Of a stretch of 64,000 nucleotides of DNA, positions 1 to 8,656 are shown one piece after another. Position 1 is the first letter of the stretch. The number at the start of each line of letters is the position of its first letter. The notes under the pieces are model-generated. The model searched no databases. It was not told the origin of the DNA and worked only from the letters and a program-made list of their open reading frames with translations. The position numbers and the translations under genes were made by a program. This DNA is from Treponema sp. (lineage in GTDB: Bacteria; Spirochaetota; Spirochaetia; Treponematales; Treponemataceae): the NCBI GenBank assembly GCA_024402505.1, contig JAKSTP010000001.1, forward strand, positions 124,001-188,000, given 5' to 3'.

Positions 1-1112
1 TCGTCTCCAGCTTTTACACCTTTAAGACCGATAGAAAAATAACCGTCCTTGTTTGCATTGTGGGCACCTACCATTGGCGCAATATCTTCACCAAGTTTTG
101 ATTCTTTAAGGGCTTTATTCAAAGGACTGGAATCTTCACCAAGAAGATATTCGTACATGTAATACTGGTCCATGCCTTCTTTACCGATGTTCCAGTTTAC
201 GCTTACAACGCTGCCGTTTACGCCGGTAGAAAGACCTTTTCCCTTAAAATCACCTTTTACAAAAGGATGGGCATCGCAGTAGTATCCGGTGTATTTTTCA
301 GGCACAAGAGATTTTTTGCTTTTAAGCTGTTCTTCTGTAAGAGAAACTTTTCCGAATTTCTTTTCAAGGCGTGGAATAAGATTGTCGGCCAGATAATCCA
401 GCTGTTCTTCCGTAGGAATATTTCCATAAAGGAAAACCAGACAGTTTGAAGGACGGTAATTGGCATTGTGGAAACTGCAGAATTCTTCGTAAGTGGAATT
501 AACAATTTCCAGAGGATCCCCACCGGAATTGTGTTTTTCTCCAGGATATGGATGGATAGCCTTACCAATTTCTTCTGAATAACAGCGGTAGAAATTGGTA
601 ACATTGGCTTTCATTTCATTGTAAACAACGCCCTGTACGGAAAGTGATCCGTCTTCTTCGATTTCAAAGCGGTGTCCTTCCTGGCGGAAAGTACGTTCCT
701 TTAAAAGTGGAAAGAAACAGGCGTCGGCATAAACGTCCATCATGTTATAGTAGTCTTTTTTTACGATGGTAGAACCTGGATAGCCTGTAAAATCGTCCCA
801 GGTACAGGCGTTTACAAAAGTTTTTACAGAAGTAGTAGCGAGCACGTTGAATGGTTCTTTTGTAGGATACTTTTCCGATCCACAGAGAACCGAATGCTCA
901 ATCATATGAGGAAGACCTTTTGAGTCGTAAACAGGGGTTCGGAATAAAAAAGAAAAAAGGTTTTCTTCGTCATCATTTACAAGATGAAGAACTTCAAGAC
1001 CAGTAGTTTTGTGGCGCAGAAGAACAGAATCACAGTCACTGTCGGGAACATAACTTACATCAACAACATAAAAATCACGGTAGATAGAATCTTTTTTTAA
1101 GCTTACTTTCAT
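1..1112 (-). CDS. M16C zinc metallopeptidase (presequence protease/PreP-like), N-terminal part, truncated by window edge
   Basis: The minus-strand frame starts at the ATG at 1112 and is still open at base 1, so about 370 N-terminal residues are visible. The inverted zinc motif HMIEH (HxxEH) lies near residue 70, inside the family-typical context GLPHMIEHSVLCGS, and GVVYNEMK follows near residue 165; both are hallmarks of the M16C/PreP-type peptidases, which degrade peptides inside a closed two-half chamber. A full-length member has about 970 to 1000 residues, so roughly 60 percent lies outside the window. There is no signal peptide, so it is probably cytoplasmic. There is no Shine-Dalgarno; a TTGCAA-17-TATAAT promoter ends 7 nt before the ATG and overlaps the murI stop codon, so the gene may be expressed separately from murI with almost no leader. 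Confidence 0.88.
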   Translation of the reverse strand, partial: MKVSLKKDSIYRDFYVVDVSYVPDSDCDSVLLRHKTTGLEVLHLVNDDEENLFSFLFRTPVYDSKGLPHMIEHSVLCGSEKYPTKEPFNVLATTSVKTFVNACTWDDFTGYPGSTIVKKDYYNMMDVYADACFFPLLKERTFRQEGHRFEIEEDGSLSVQGVVYNEMKANVTNFYRCYSEEIGKAIHPYPGEKHNSGGDPLEIVNSTYEEFCSFHNANYRPSNCLVFLYGNIPTEEQLDYLADNLIPRLEKKFGKVSLTEEQLKSKKSLVPEKYTGYYCDAHPFVKGDFKGKGLSTGVNGSVVSVNWNIGKEGMDQYYMYEYLLGEDSSPLNKALKESKLGEDIAPMVGAHNANKDGYFSIGLKGVKAGD

Positions 1113-1119
1113 GTGCTCA

Positions 1120-1148
1120 ATTATAAAGCTAGATTATATCTTTTGCAA
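1120..1148 (-). promoter_or_regulatory. Predicted promoter of the M16C peptidase gene
   Basis: On the minus strand TTGCAA (1148-1143) and TATAAT (1125-1120) are separated by 17 bp. The ATG begins 7 nt after the -10 box, so the transcript would be nearly leaderless. The -10 overlaps the stop codon of murI. Confidence 0.55.
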
Positions 1149-1891
1149 ACTTCCACATAGTCTTTTTTGTCGCCGGTGATGATAAGTTTTGCCGGAGTAT
1201 CCAGGGCTTTTTCCCCGCTGCAGTCAATCTTCACAACAGAAAGAGCCCTTTTTACCACCCCTTCCCTTGAATCAACAATAACAGCTTTATCTTTTGCTAC
1301 CCGCTGAAAATTTTCTTTCAGGTTCAAAAAGTGGGTACAGCCAAGAATGATTGCATCCACCTGATTTTCAAGAAAATAGTTTACGGCAGGAATGCAGGCC
1401 TCATCATTTTCTTTCTCAGTGGCCGAAAAAGAATGTCGTTCTATGAAATCAATAAGGCTGGTGTCGTCCCGGAGAACAAGGGTACAGTCAGAAGCAAATT
1501 CTTCTTTAAGTCTCATTACATAAGGATTTTCAACTGTAGCCTTTGTGGCAAGAAGACCGATGCGGCGTGTTTTTGTAAGTCCAGCTGCAACCTTTATGGC
1601 AGGAACCGTTCCCACAAAAGGAATATCCTTAAAATATGAACGGAGATCTTCCAGGGCGTTTACAGAAATGGTATTGCAGGCCACAACCACAGCCCGGGGT
1701 TTATACAGCGGAATATAAGTTTCCAAAGTAGCCGTAATGCATTCTACAATTTCTGAATGATTTTTTGTTCCGTATGGAAAGTTCTTGTTATCGGCAATGT
1801 ATACGCAGGATGCAGACGGGCACACCTTTTTAAGATGTTCAAGGTATGGAAGTCCCCCTGTTCCTGAATCAACAAACAAAAAATCAGTCAT
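1121..1891 (-). CDS. murI: Glutamate racemase
   Basis: A 256-residue Asp/Glu racemase that converts L-glutamate to D-glutamate for peptidoglycan in the cytoplasm. DSGTGGLPYL near the N-terminus contributes the substrate pocket and one acid/base region. VACNTIS carries the first catalytic Cys and GCTHF the second. The length is normal for the family. An in-frame ATG exists at 1978, but it would add 29 atypical residues and run into the upstream permease gene. The ATG at 1891 gives the canonical start MTDFLFVDSGTGG and sits 17 bp after the permease stop. The gene lies in a minus-strand run with the permease, hydrolase and pentapeptide protein, probably co-transcribed. Confidence 0.93.
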   Translation of the reverse strand: MTDFLFVDSGTGGLPYLEHLKKVCPSASCVYIADNKNFPYGTKNHSEIVECITATLETYIPLYKPRAVVVACNTISVNALEDLRSYFKDIPFVGTVPAIKVAAGLTKTRRIGLLATKATVENPYVMRLKEEFASDCTLVLRDDTSLIDFIERHSFSATEKENDEACIPAVNYFLENQVDAIILGCTHFLNLKENFQRVAKDKAVIVDSREGVVKRALSVVKIDCSGEKALDTPAKLIITGDKKDYVEVCKRYNLAL

Positions 1892-1908
1892 ATTTTCCGC
1901 CAATTTAC

Positions 1909-3072
1909 TTACGCACCAAAAAGGCCAAGAAGATAATTCAAAGCCAGAAGGACTGCAAGGAACATAAGTCCCATCCATGTAAAGGTAAGAAGATATTTTC
2001 CCTTGTCCTTTTCCACCTGTTTCCAGGAAATAAGACTGGCCATAGAAGCAATAAGAGTTCCCAGTCCTCCAAGATTTACACCAATAAGAATTGCCCTGTG
2101 GTTTTCTGTAAAGCCCGAAAGCAAAAGTGCTGCAGGAACATTTGAAATAATCTGACTAAGACCAACCGAAAGAAGAATTTCATTGCCTTCAAGAATTGAT
2201 CCAAGGAAACTGCTGAAACTTTCAAGGCCTTTCAGATTTCCAACAAAAACAAAGAATCCTACAAAGGTTAGAAGAAGTGAATAATCAACTTTTAGAAGAA
2301 TCTGGCGGTCAAAAATCAAAAAGAACACCAGGGTAATGGCAAATACCCCTGAAACTGGAATCATTTTCAAAACTGCCAGAAGACAGATTGCAAAAAGCAT
2401 GGTAAATGCAATGTAGGAGCTGGATTTTGAAAGTGCCAGAGGATTAGCTTTTTTATTTGGATTTTCATCAGCCTTTTCTTCTACAGAAGGTTCATGAGCA
2501 ATCTTTACTTCCGTTTTTCCATTTCCCTTAATGCAGAACACACAGATTACCAGGAGTACAAGGGCCGCAATTGTGTAAGGAAGCATTGTAATTACAAAAT
2601 CACCTAAAGTAAGGCCCGAAATATTATAAAGATAAAGATTCTGTGGGTTTCCCATAGGAAGCATCATGCTGCCAAGGTTTGCGGCAATGGTCTGAAGCAC
2701 AATCACCTTTATTAAAAGATTTTCCTTTCCGGCCATTTTAAGAACAATGATGGCAAATGGAACAAAGGTAATCAGAGCCACATCATTTGTAATGAACATG
2801 CCAAAGAAAAATGGCAGAAGAACCAGCACCAAAAGAAGGCCCTTATCGCCTTTTACAATGCCAAGAAGCTTTTTTCCGCAGTTTTCAAAAAAGCCGATCT
2901 TAGAAAAGGCCTGCATTACGCACATAAGGGAGAATAAAAGAAGAAGAGTGTTCAAATCTATTGAGGAATATGTGTATACGGAAGGTCCACAGGCAATGGT
3001 AGAAACAACTGCAAGAAAAACAGCCACTACCAGAACAATTTCTTTTTTGAGAAAGGCTTTAATCGATGTCAA
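1909..3072 (-). CDS. ArsB/SLC13-type (CitMHS/NhaD-like) anion permease
   Basis: An integral membrane protein of about 387 residues with ten or so hydrophobic segments. The segment FGMFITNDVALITFVPFAI and a second one with ISNVPAALLLSGF form the inverted-repeat signature (the TND and SNVPA turns) of the ion-transporter superfamily that includes ArsB, SLC13 and citrate permeases. The substrate cannot be read from sequence. A hydrophilic, Lys/Glu-rich loop (about residues 190-215) separates the halves. The start is probably TTG at 3072, because GGGAG lies 7 nt upstream; another TTG at 3096 has no such site. Either start overlaps the upstream hydrolase gene, which fits translational coupling. Confidence 0.8.
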   Translation of the reverse strand: MTSIKAFLKKEIVLVVAVFLAVVSTIACGPSVYTYSSIDLNTLLLLFSLMCVMQAFSKIGFFENCGKKLLGIVKGDKGLLLVLVLLPFFFGMFITNDVALITFVPFAIIVLKMAGKENLLIKVIVLQTIAANLGSMMLPMGNPQNLYLYNISGLTLGDFVITMLPYTIAALVLLVICVFCIKGNGKTEVKIAHEPSVEEKADENPNKKANPLALSKSSSYIAFTMLFAICLLAVLKMIPVSGVFAITLVFFLIFDRQILLKVDYSLLLTFVGFFVFVGNLKGLESFSSFLGSILEGNEILLSVGLSQIISNVPAALLLSGFTENHRAILIGVNLGGLGTLIASMASLISWKQVEKDKGKYLLTFTWMGLMFLAVLLALNYLLGLFGA

Positions 3073-3619
3073 TGTTGAACTCCCGTGCGGCGGCAACTGT
3101 TGTTGGAGGACCGTGACCCGGCAAAAGGATTACGCCGTCTGTCTGCGAAAATATTTTCTTTTCAATGTTGTTTTTAAGAACTACAGAAGAGTGCCTTGAA
3201 GATGTGGAACCGATTGTTCCGGCAGAAAGCACATCCCCGGTGAACATTACGTTTCCCACTTTGTAAACCATGGAATCCGAAGTATGACCAGGCACCGACA
3301 TATAATGAACCAGTGTATTTCCAACCCGGATTTTTCCATCCCCAGTAATAACCGTTGTGGCATTTCCAGAAACTTCCCAGTCGGCACCAAGAATTACAGG
3401 ATTATAAATTTTTGTAAGTGTATGAAGTCCGTGAACATGGCTTCCGTGGTTGTGTGTAACAAGAATGCCTGTTAGTTTTAAACCGTTGTCTTCAATCTGA
3501 CTGATGATTTCTTCCGTAACTTTTGCAGGATCCACAATGATTGCTTCTCCGTGAGCTTCGTTGACCACGATATAACAGTTGGAAGAGCCCCCCAGGTTGA
3601 AATGGAAATAGACTTTCAT
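3059..3619 (-). CDS. Metallo-beta-lactamase-fold hydrolase (glyoxalase II-like) with variant metal motif
   Basis: A 186-residue MBL-fold protein. The first metal motif reads THNHGSH where the family normally has HxHxDH, so the Zn2-binding Asp is replaced by Ser. The other ligands are present: PGHT (third His), TGDVL (bridging Asp) and LPGHG (last His). Glyoxalase II-like thioester hydrolases are the closest general type, but the substrate is unknown and one-metal operation is possible. GGAGG stands 7 nt before the ATG at 3619. The start overlaps the end of the upstream gene by 4 bp (ATGA) and the end overlaps the permease gene, so this is a tight operon. Confidence 0.82.
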   Translation of the reverse strand: MKVYFHFNLGGSSNCYIVVNEAHGEAIIVDPAKVTEEIISQIEDNGLKLTGILVTHNHGSHVHGLHTLTKIYNPVILGADWEVSGNATTVITGDGKIRVGNTLVHYMSVPGHTSDSMVYKVGNVMFTGDVLSAGTIGSTSSRHSSVVLKNNIEKKIFSQTDGVILLPGHGPPTTVAAAREFNIDID

Positions 3620-4269
3620 TCTTCTGCCTCCCCACCTGTGAACAAAGCACTTCCGTCACGGTTGAAAACAGCTTCCCGGGTGTTGGACATTTTGAACGAT
3701 ACGTTGTTTCTTTCGAATTCCAGAAAATCTACTTTTTTAAGATTGCAGTTTCTGAAAGAAGTGTCCGTAAGATTTGCCCGGATAAAACGGGAATTAAAAA
3801 GATCGGAATCATCGAAGGAACACTGAAAAGCCCTTAATCCGTTAAAATTGGTCTGAATAATTTCGGACGATGTAAGAATAATGTGATAAAAATTGCAGCC
3901 GGAAAAAGATGAAAACATAATGTGGCTGTTCAAAAACTGGCAGTCAGAAAAAACAGCGTAATCAAAAACACTTAATCGGCTTCGGAATTCAGGCCCCTGG
4001 ATATTTGTAAAGGTACAGTGAGAAAAGTCGCAGCCGTAAAACTTTTTGCCGGTAAAATCCATGTCGGAAAAGTTGAGCCAGGATGCGTTGAGTCCTACAA
4101 TGGTATCATGTTCCTGAATGTAGCGGTAGATATCTTCCTTGGCTTTTCCAGGATTTGGAATGTGATCAAGACAGTATGTACGCAGTTCCTGGATTTCTCC
4201 ATTTTCATTGAATGAGGAAAGTGAAATATGATTGCAGCCCGGAACTGAGCACTTGTTCTGTAAAAACAT
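3616..4269 (-). CDS. Pentapeptide-repeat protein with Cys/His-containing N-terminus
   Basis: A 217-residue protein. Residues from about 65 to 190 show tandem A(D/N)LXX-like pentapeptides, for example SDMDFTGKKFYGCDFSHCTF and LFNSRFIRANLTDTSFRNC, which build a right-handed quadrilateral beta-helix. The first 40 residues hold CSVPGCNH and a later YCLDH, a possible small zinc site. Pentapeptide proteins range from DNA mimics to scaffolds, and no function can be assigned here. It is the first gene of the minus-strand operon that continues into the hydrolase, permease and murI. Confidence 0.75.
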   Translation of the reverse strand: MFLQNKCSVPGCNHISLSSFNENGEIQELRTYCLDHIPNPGKAKEDIYRYIQEHDTIVGLNASWLNFSDMDFTGKKFYGCDFSHCTFTNIQGPEFRSRLSVFDYAVFSDCQFLNSHIMFSSFSGCNFYHIILTSSEIIQTNFNGLRAFQCSFDDSDLFNSRFIRANLTDTSFRNCNLKKVDFLEFERNNVSFKMSNTREAVFNRDGSALFTGGEAEE

Positions 4270-4278
4270 TGTCCTTTA

Positions 4279-4307
4279 ATTATAGAAAGAAAAGTGAAAA
4301 AAAGCAA
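4279..4307 (-). promoter_or_regulatory. Predicted promoter of the pentapeptide/hydrolase/permease/murI operon
   Basis: On the minus strand TTGCTT (4307-4302) and TATAAT (4284-4279) have a 17-bp spacer. The ATG at 4269 lies 9 nt past the -10, with AAAGGA just before it. Confidence 0.5.
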
Positions 4308-4339
4308 TTTTTGTGCAGATTCTCCAAAATTATGATAAA

Positions 4340-6100
4340 ATGGAGATTATGGAACATAACATGATTTTGTCTGCTTCAGGATGGCGGAAGGTTTTTGCTG
4401 CTTCGGGAAATGAACAGGATAAATCACCTGAAATTTCTAACACTGACAAAGCTCTTTCTGCAATTGCTGCTGAAGTTTTTTTTGATTATTTATGTGATGT
4501 GGCCAAAACTCCATGTCCCGTTATTGCACTTGGAATGGATACCCGGCCAACTGGGAAAGAAATTGCTCTTGCCATGCTCCATGTTCTGGCAAAAAAAGAC
4601 TGCGTAATCCAGTATACAGGCATTTCCAGTGCTCCTGAAATTATGGCTTATGCAAAAAAACTGGATGGATTCATCTACATTTCTGCAAGCCACAATCCTG
4701 TCGGACACAACGGAATTAAGTTCGGCATAAATGACGGCGGTGTTGTAAATGCTCAGGAAAATGCAAAGATTACTGCAGAATTCCTTAAACGCCTTGCAGA
4801 AGAAAATGCTGAAGAAAAAGCCCTTGAAAGAATCAAAAGCTGTCCTTTGAACAAAATGGAAGGTGTTTTAAGCGGAGAAAAGGCCGCAAAACACAACTGT
4901 CTTAAAGCTTACGAAGATTTTGTTAAAGAAACTGTAAGTGATTCAGCAAATCCTGCACATCAGGAAGATTTTTTCCAGATTATCCACGGAGAACTGGACA
5001 AAAAGCCAATGGGAATTGTCTGCGACTTTAACGGAAGTTCCCGAACCCTTTGTATCGATAAAAACTTTTTGAACAATCACCATATGAATTTCTACGCCAT
5101 GAACGGAAATCCTGGTGAAATTGTTCACGAAATTATTCCGGAAAGCGAAAATCTTGTTTATGTGGCAGAAGAAATGGAAAGACTGCAGGCCGCCGGCCGA
5201 AAAGATGCAGTTTTAGGATACATGCCTGACTGTGACGGTGACCGCGGAAACATTGTTTACTGGGATGAAAAACAGAAAAAGGCAGTAATCCTTAAAGCCC
5301 AGGAAGTTTTTAGTCTTTCGGTTCTGGCAGAACTTACCTTCTCTATCTGGTGTCATCAGGGAGAAGAAAATTTCAAGCCTGCTGTCTGCGTAAACTGTCC
5401 AACATCAATGCGCATTGAAGAAATTGCCCAGACTTTGGGTGCAACCGTTTTCCGTGGTGAAGTTGGAGAAGCCAATGTGGTAAATCTTGCCCGGGAAAAG
5501 CGTGCTGAAGGATGGAACGTGCGCATTCTTGGAGAAGGCTCTAACGGCGGTACAATTACTTATCCTGCATCAGTTCGAGACCCTTTGAACACTATTTTTG
5601 CCATTATTAAACTTCTGGTTATGAAAGAATCAGGACTTTTTGAAATGTGGTGCAAAAAACGTGGAGTTTCATACAATCCAGATTACACTCTTTCTGATAT
5701 TCTTGAAACATTGCCACTTTATACAACTACAGGTGTAAGTGAAAGCCGCGCTGTTCTTAAAGTAAGCGAAATGGACCATGGAAAATTGAAGGCAAAATTC
5801 CAGAAAAACTTTGAAAAAGAATGGAAAACAAGCCCTCTGGTAAAAAAATATGGTCTTACCCGCTACGAAGGAGTTCTTACCAACGGCACAAAGGAGACCC
5901 GTAACGCAAAAGACTGGAGCTTGAGCGGTAAAGGCGGATTAAAGGTGATTTTCTACGATAAAGAAGACAAACCTTGTGCTTTTATCTGGATGCGAGGAAG
6001 TGGAACAGAACCTGTTTTCCGTGTAATGTGCGACGTAAAAGGCAACAATATACAAATGGAAAAAGAACTGTTAGAATGGGAAACATCACTTTTGTCGTAG
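4340..6100 (+). CDS. Phosphohexomutase (phosphoglucomutase/phosphomannomutase superfamily)
   Basis: An alpha-D-phosphohexomutase of about 586 residues. The phosphoserine loop reads YISASHNPVGHNG, the metal loop PDCDGDRGN (DxDxDR type), the sugar-specificity loop is around EGSNGGT, and the phosphate-binding loop is RGSGTEPVFR. All four functional regions are therefore intact. EGSNGGT differs from the GEESGH/GEMSGH forms of classical PGM/PMM, so the sugar is uncertain. The start is ambiguous: in-frame ATGs lie at 4340, 4349 and 4361. GGAG at 4342-4345 is too close to the second, while GGAA at 4351-4354 is 6 nt before the third. A second mutase follows on the same strand. Product hexose-1-phosphates would feed the sugar-nucleotide genes further along. 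Confidence 0.85.
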   Translation: MEIMEHNMILSASGWRKVFAASGNEQDKSPEISNTDKALSAIAAEVFFDYLCDVAKTPCPVIALGMDTRPTGKEIALAMLHVLAKKDCVIQYTGISSAPEIMAYAKKLDGFIYISASHNPVGHNGIKFGINDGGVVNAQENAKITAEFLKRLAEENAEEKALERIKSCPLNKMEGVLSGEKAAKHNCLKAYEDFVKETVSDSANPAHQEDFFQIIHGELDKKPMGIVCDFNGSSRTLCIDKNFLNNHHMNFYAMNGNPGEIVHEIIPESENLVYVAEEMERLQAAGRKDAVLGYMPDCDGDRGNIVYWDEKQKKAVILKAQEVFSLSVLAELTFSIWCHQGEENFKPAVCVNCPTSMRIEEIAQTLGATVFRGEVGEANVVNLAREKRAEGWNVRILGEGSNGGTITYPASVRDPLNTIFAIIKLLVMKESGLFEMWCKKRGVSYNPDYTLSDILETLPLYTTTGVSESRAVLKVSEMDHGKLKAKFQKNFEKEWKTSPLVKKYGLTRYEGVLTNGTKETRNAKDWSLSGKGGLKVIFYDKEDKPCAFIWMRGSGTEPVFRVMCDVKGNNIQMEKELLEWETSLLS

Positions 6101-6210
6101 ACAAAAGTGAAATGAAAATATTTCAATGAAAAATTAACAATTAGAAAATTACAATGAAAATTTGAAAATAAAGATATAAAATTTTTCATTTTTCATTTTT
6201 AATTTAGTTA
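6101..6210. repeat. AT-rich intergenic segment with ATGAAAAAT-type inverted repeats
   Basis: The gap between the two mutase genes contains several copies of AATGAAAAAT-like words and their complement (ATTTTTCATTTTTCATTT). These can fold on each other. The same word family recurs at 8558-8591 and 16868-16985. Confidence 0.45.
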
Positions 6211-6226
6211 CCGGAGGTAAATATAA

Positions 6227-8002
6227 ATGACAAACGAAGAAATTCTTGCCCGTGCTAAAGATTATATTGCACAGGAAAAAGATGAACGCTTTGCAAATGA
6301 AGTAAAGGATCTCATTGCAAAAGAAGATTATAAAGAACTGGAAGACAGATTCTACCGAACACTTGAATTCGGAACAGGTGGTCTTCGAGGCATTATGGGT
6401 GGCGGAACAAACCGCATGAACACTCTTGAAATCAACCTGGCTACTCAGGGACTGGCCAACTATCTTATTAAAGCTTGTCCTGAAAAAGCAAAGGCCGGCA
6501 CACTCAGCGCTGTAGTTGCCTACGACTCACGCTTGAACTCAGATGTATTCGGTGAAGCAACTGCCCTTATTTTTGCAGCCAATGGCATCAAGGCTTATCT
6601 TTTCTCAAGCCTTCGCCCTACTCCAGAACTTTCATTCGCCATCCGTAAGCTTGGTGCAGACACTGGTGTTGTAGTTACAGCATCTCACAACCCACGCATG
6701 TACAATGGTTACAAAGCTTACTGGAACGACGGTGCCCAGGTTATTGAACCACATGATGTTGGTATCATCGAAGAAGTAAACAAAGTAACTTCTGTAAAAA
6801 CAATGACCCGTGTTGAAGCCATTGCAACAGGTAAACTTGAAGTAATCGACAGTGTAATTGATGAACCATTCTGGGAAATGTGTAAAAAAGAACTTTTCCG
6901 CCCAGACCTTATTAAAGAACGTGCAAAAGATGTAAAAATCGTTTACACACCACTTCACGGAACAGGTGGAATGCACGTAACAAAAGTGCTTGGTGATCTT
7001 GGTCTTAACGTAATCACAGTTCCAGAACAGGCACAGCCAGATGGAAACTTCCCAACAGTTGTAAAACCAAATCCAGAAGAAAAACCAGCCCTTACTTTGG
7101 CAGTAGAACTTGCTAAAAAAGAAAAAGCTTCCTGTGTTATGGCCACTGACCCTGATGCAGACCGCTTTGGTACAGCTTTCCCAGACAAAGACGGAAACTG
7201 GGTTCTTCTTTCAGGAAACCAGATGGGTGCTCTCCTTATGGACTACATCCTCCTTTCAAGAAAAGAACTTGGAACAATGCCAAAAAATCCTGCCGTAATC
7301 CGCTCAATCGTAACATCTCCATTCGGTGACTACATCTGTAAAAAATACGGTGCCGAAATGATGGAATGTCTTACTGGTTTCAAATGGATTGCCGCTATGG
7401 AAGCAGACTTTGAAGCAAAAGGAACACACAGCTACGTATTTGGTCTTGAAGAATCATACGGTTACAAAGTTGAAAAAGACGTTATGGATAAAGACGGTGT
7501 TTCTGCCGCTGCAATGTGTGCCGAAATGACAATGTACTGGGCAAGCCAGGGGAAATCAGTTCTTGAACGCCTTGATGACCTTTACAAAGAACACGGCTAT
7601 TTTGAAGACCGTTCAATTTCTCAGGAATTCCTTGGATCAACTGGTGTTGAAACAATGAAAGGCATCATGACAAAACTCCGCACAGAAGGACTTAAAACTC
7701 TTGGTGGAAAAACAGTTCTTAAGATCCGCGACGTTCAGCAGTCAGTTGAATTTGATCCTGCAAAACCAGCAGAAAAAGTTCCATACGGACTTCCAAAATC
7801 AAACGTTCTTCAGTTCTTCCTGGATGGTGGAACAATCGTTTCTGCACGTCCATCTGGAACAGAACCAAAGATTAAGTTCTACATCAACTCTGTAACACCA
7901 GTTTGCTGCGGTGACCTTGCTTCTGCAAAATCTGCCGCTGCCACATTGTGTGACGGAATTGAAAAAGACATTAAGGCTATTTTGGATGAAGCTTCAAAAT
8001 AA
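6227..8002 (+). CDS. Phospho-sugar mutase (phosphoglucomutase, PgcA-like)
   Basis: A 591-residue member of the longer PgcA/PGM2-like branch. FGTGGLRGIMG lies near the start, the active phosphoserine loop is VTASHNPRMYNGYKAY, the metal loop ATDPDADRFG, the sugar loop GLEESYGY and the C-terminal phosphate loop RPSGTEPKIKFY. The enzyme interconverts glucose-6-P and glucose-1-P (or related sugars) in the cytoplasm. It has the clearest ribosome binding site of the region: CCGGAGGT, 9 nt before the ATG. Codon use looks biased and uniform, which suggests high expression. Confidence 0.92.
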   Translation: MTNEEILARAKDYIAQEKDERFANEVKDLIAKEDYKELEDRFYRTLEFGTGGLRGIMGGGTNRMNTLEINLATQGLANYLIKACPEKAKAGTLSAVVAYDSRLNSDVFGEATALIFAANGIKAYLFSSLRPTPELSFAIRKLGADTGVVVTASHNPRMYNGYKAYWNDGAQVIEPHDVGIIEEVNKVTSVKTMTRVEAIATGKLEVIDSVIDEPFWEMCKKELFRPDLIKERAKDVKIVYTPLHGTGGMHVTKVLGDLGLNVITVPEQAQPDGNFPTVVKPNPEEKPALTLAVELAKKEKASCVMATDPDADRFGTAFPDKDGNWVLLSGNQMGALLMDYILLSRKELGTMPKNPAVIRSIVTSPFGDYICKKYGAEMMECLTGFKWIAAMEADFEAKGTHSYVFGLEESYGYKVEKDVMDKDGVSAAAMCAEMTMYWASQGKSVLERLDDLYKEHGYFEDRSISQEFLGSTGVETMKGIMTKLRTEGLKTLGGKTVLKIRDVQQSVEFDPAKPAEKVPYGLPKSNVLQFFLDGGTIVSARPSGTEPKIKFYINSVTPVCCGDLASAKSAAATLCDGIEKDIKAILDEASK

Positions 8003-8552
8003 GCAGATTAAAGACGCTAAACTGCTCCGCAAACTTTGGGAATGCGGGGCGGTTTTTACAGCCTTCGATACGGAAACTACGGGAGTGTCCAGCAACAACG
8101 ACCGTGTGATTGAAATCGGGGCTGTAAAATTTTCTTCAGAAGGTGTAATCGAAACCTTCCAGACTCTTGTAAATCCCAGAGTCTGCATCTCCCCTTTTAT
8201 TACAAACCTAACCCACATTACCAACGACATGATTGAGGACGCACCGGTTCCGGCCAAAGTGATTCCAGAATTCCTTGATTTTGTAAAAGGTACCATTCTT
8301 GTAGCCCACAATGCAGGCTTTGACGTAAGTTTTATAAACGCCGAAAGTGATCGTCTTGGCTACGGACATCTGGAAAACTCTGTTCTTGATACTGTAAAAT
8401 TTTCCCGCATGTACTGGAAAGACGAACCTTCTCACCGTCTTCCTCACATGGCCCAAGTTCTTGGCGTAGATCCAGGCCAGTCCCACCGCGCCTTTGACGA
8501 TGCTAAAGTGTGCGTGGAGATCGTGAAAGCAGTGATCGCTTTACCACGGTAA
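7986..8552 (+). CDS. 3'-5' exonuclease, DnaQ/PolC epsilon type
   Basis: A 188-residue DEDDh exonuclease. FDTETTG (ExoI, with Asp and Glu), NAGFDVSF (ExoII Asp) and HRAFDDAKV (ExoIII His and Asp) are all present, so it should be an active two-metal exonuclease. It is a stand-alone proofreading-type domain with no polymerase attached. The ATG at 7986 overlaps the end of the mutase gene by 17 bp and has AAGG about 10 nt upstream; upstream in-frame codons lie wholly inside the mutase gene and give no family similarity. The end is followed by the repeat island. Confidence 0.88.
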   Translation: MKLQNKQIKDAKLLRKLWECGAVFTAFDTETTGVSSNNDRVIEIGAVKFSSEGVIETFQTLVNPRVCISPFITNLTHITNDMIEDAPVPAKVIPEFLDFVKGTILVAHNAGFDVSFINAESDRLGYGHLENSVLDTVKFSRMYWKDEPSHRLPHMAQVLGVDPGQSHRAFDDAKVCVEIVKAVIALPR

Positions 8553-8557
8553 AGCGA

Positions 8558-8656
8558 AATGAAAAATTAATAATGAATAATGAAAAATTTTGGGGACATT
8601 GCTTCGCTCGTCCCGCGGTTGGTGCCATACAGCGGTTGGTGCCATACAGCGGGCAA
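8558..8656. repeat. Mixed repeat segment: ATGAAAAAT words, 17-bp tandem duplication and flanking inverted repeat
   Basis: 8558-8591 carries the same AATGAAAAATTAATAATGAA-like words as 16868-16985. GGTTGGTGCCATACAGC is tandemly duplicated at 8617-8633 and 8634-8650. GACATTGC (8595-8602) and GCAATGTC (8653-8660) form an inverted pair around the duplication. No gene is seen here. Confidence 0.6.
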
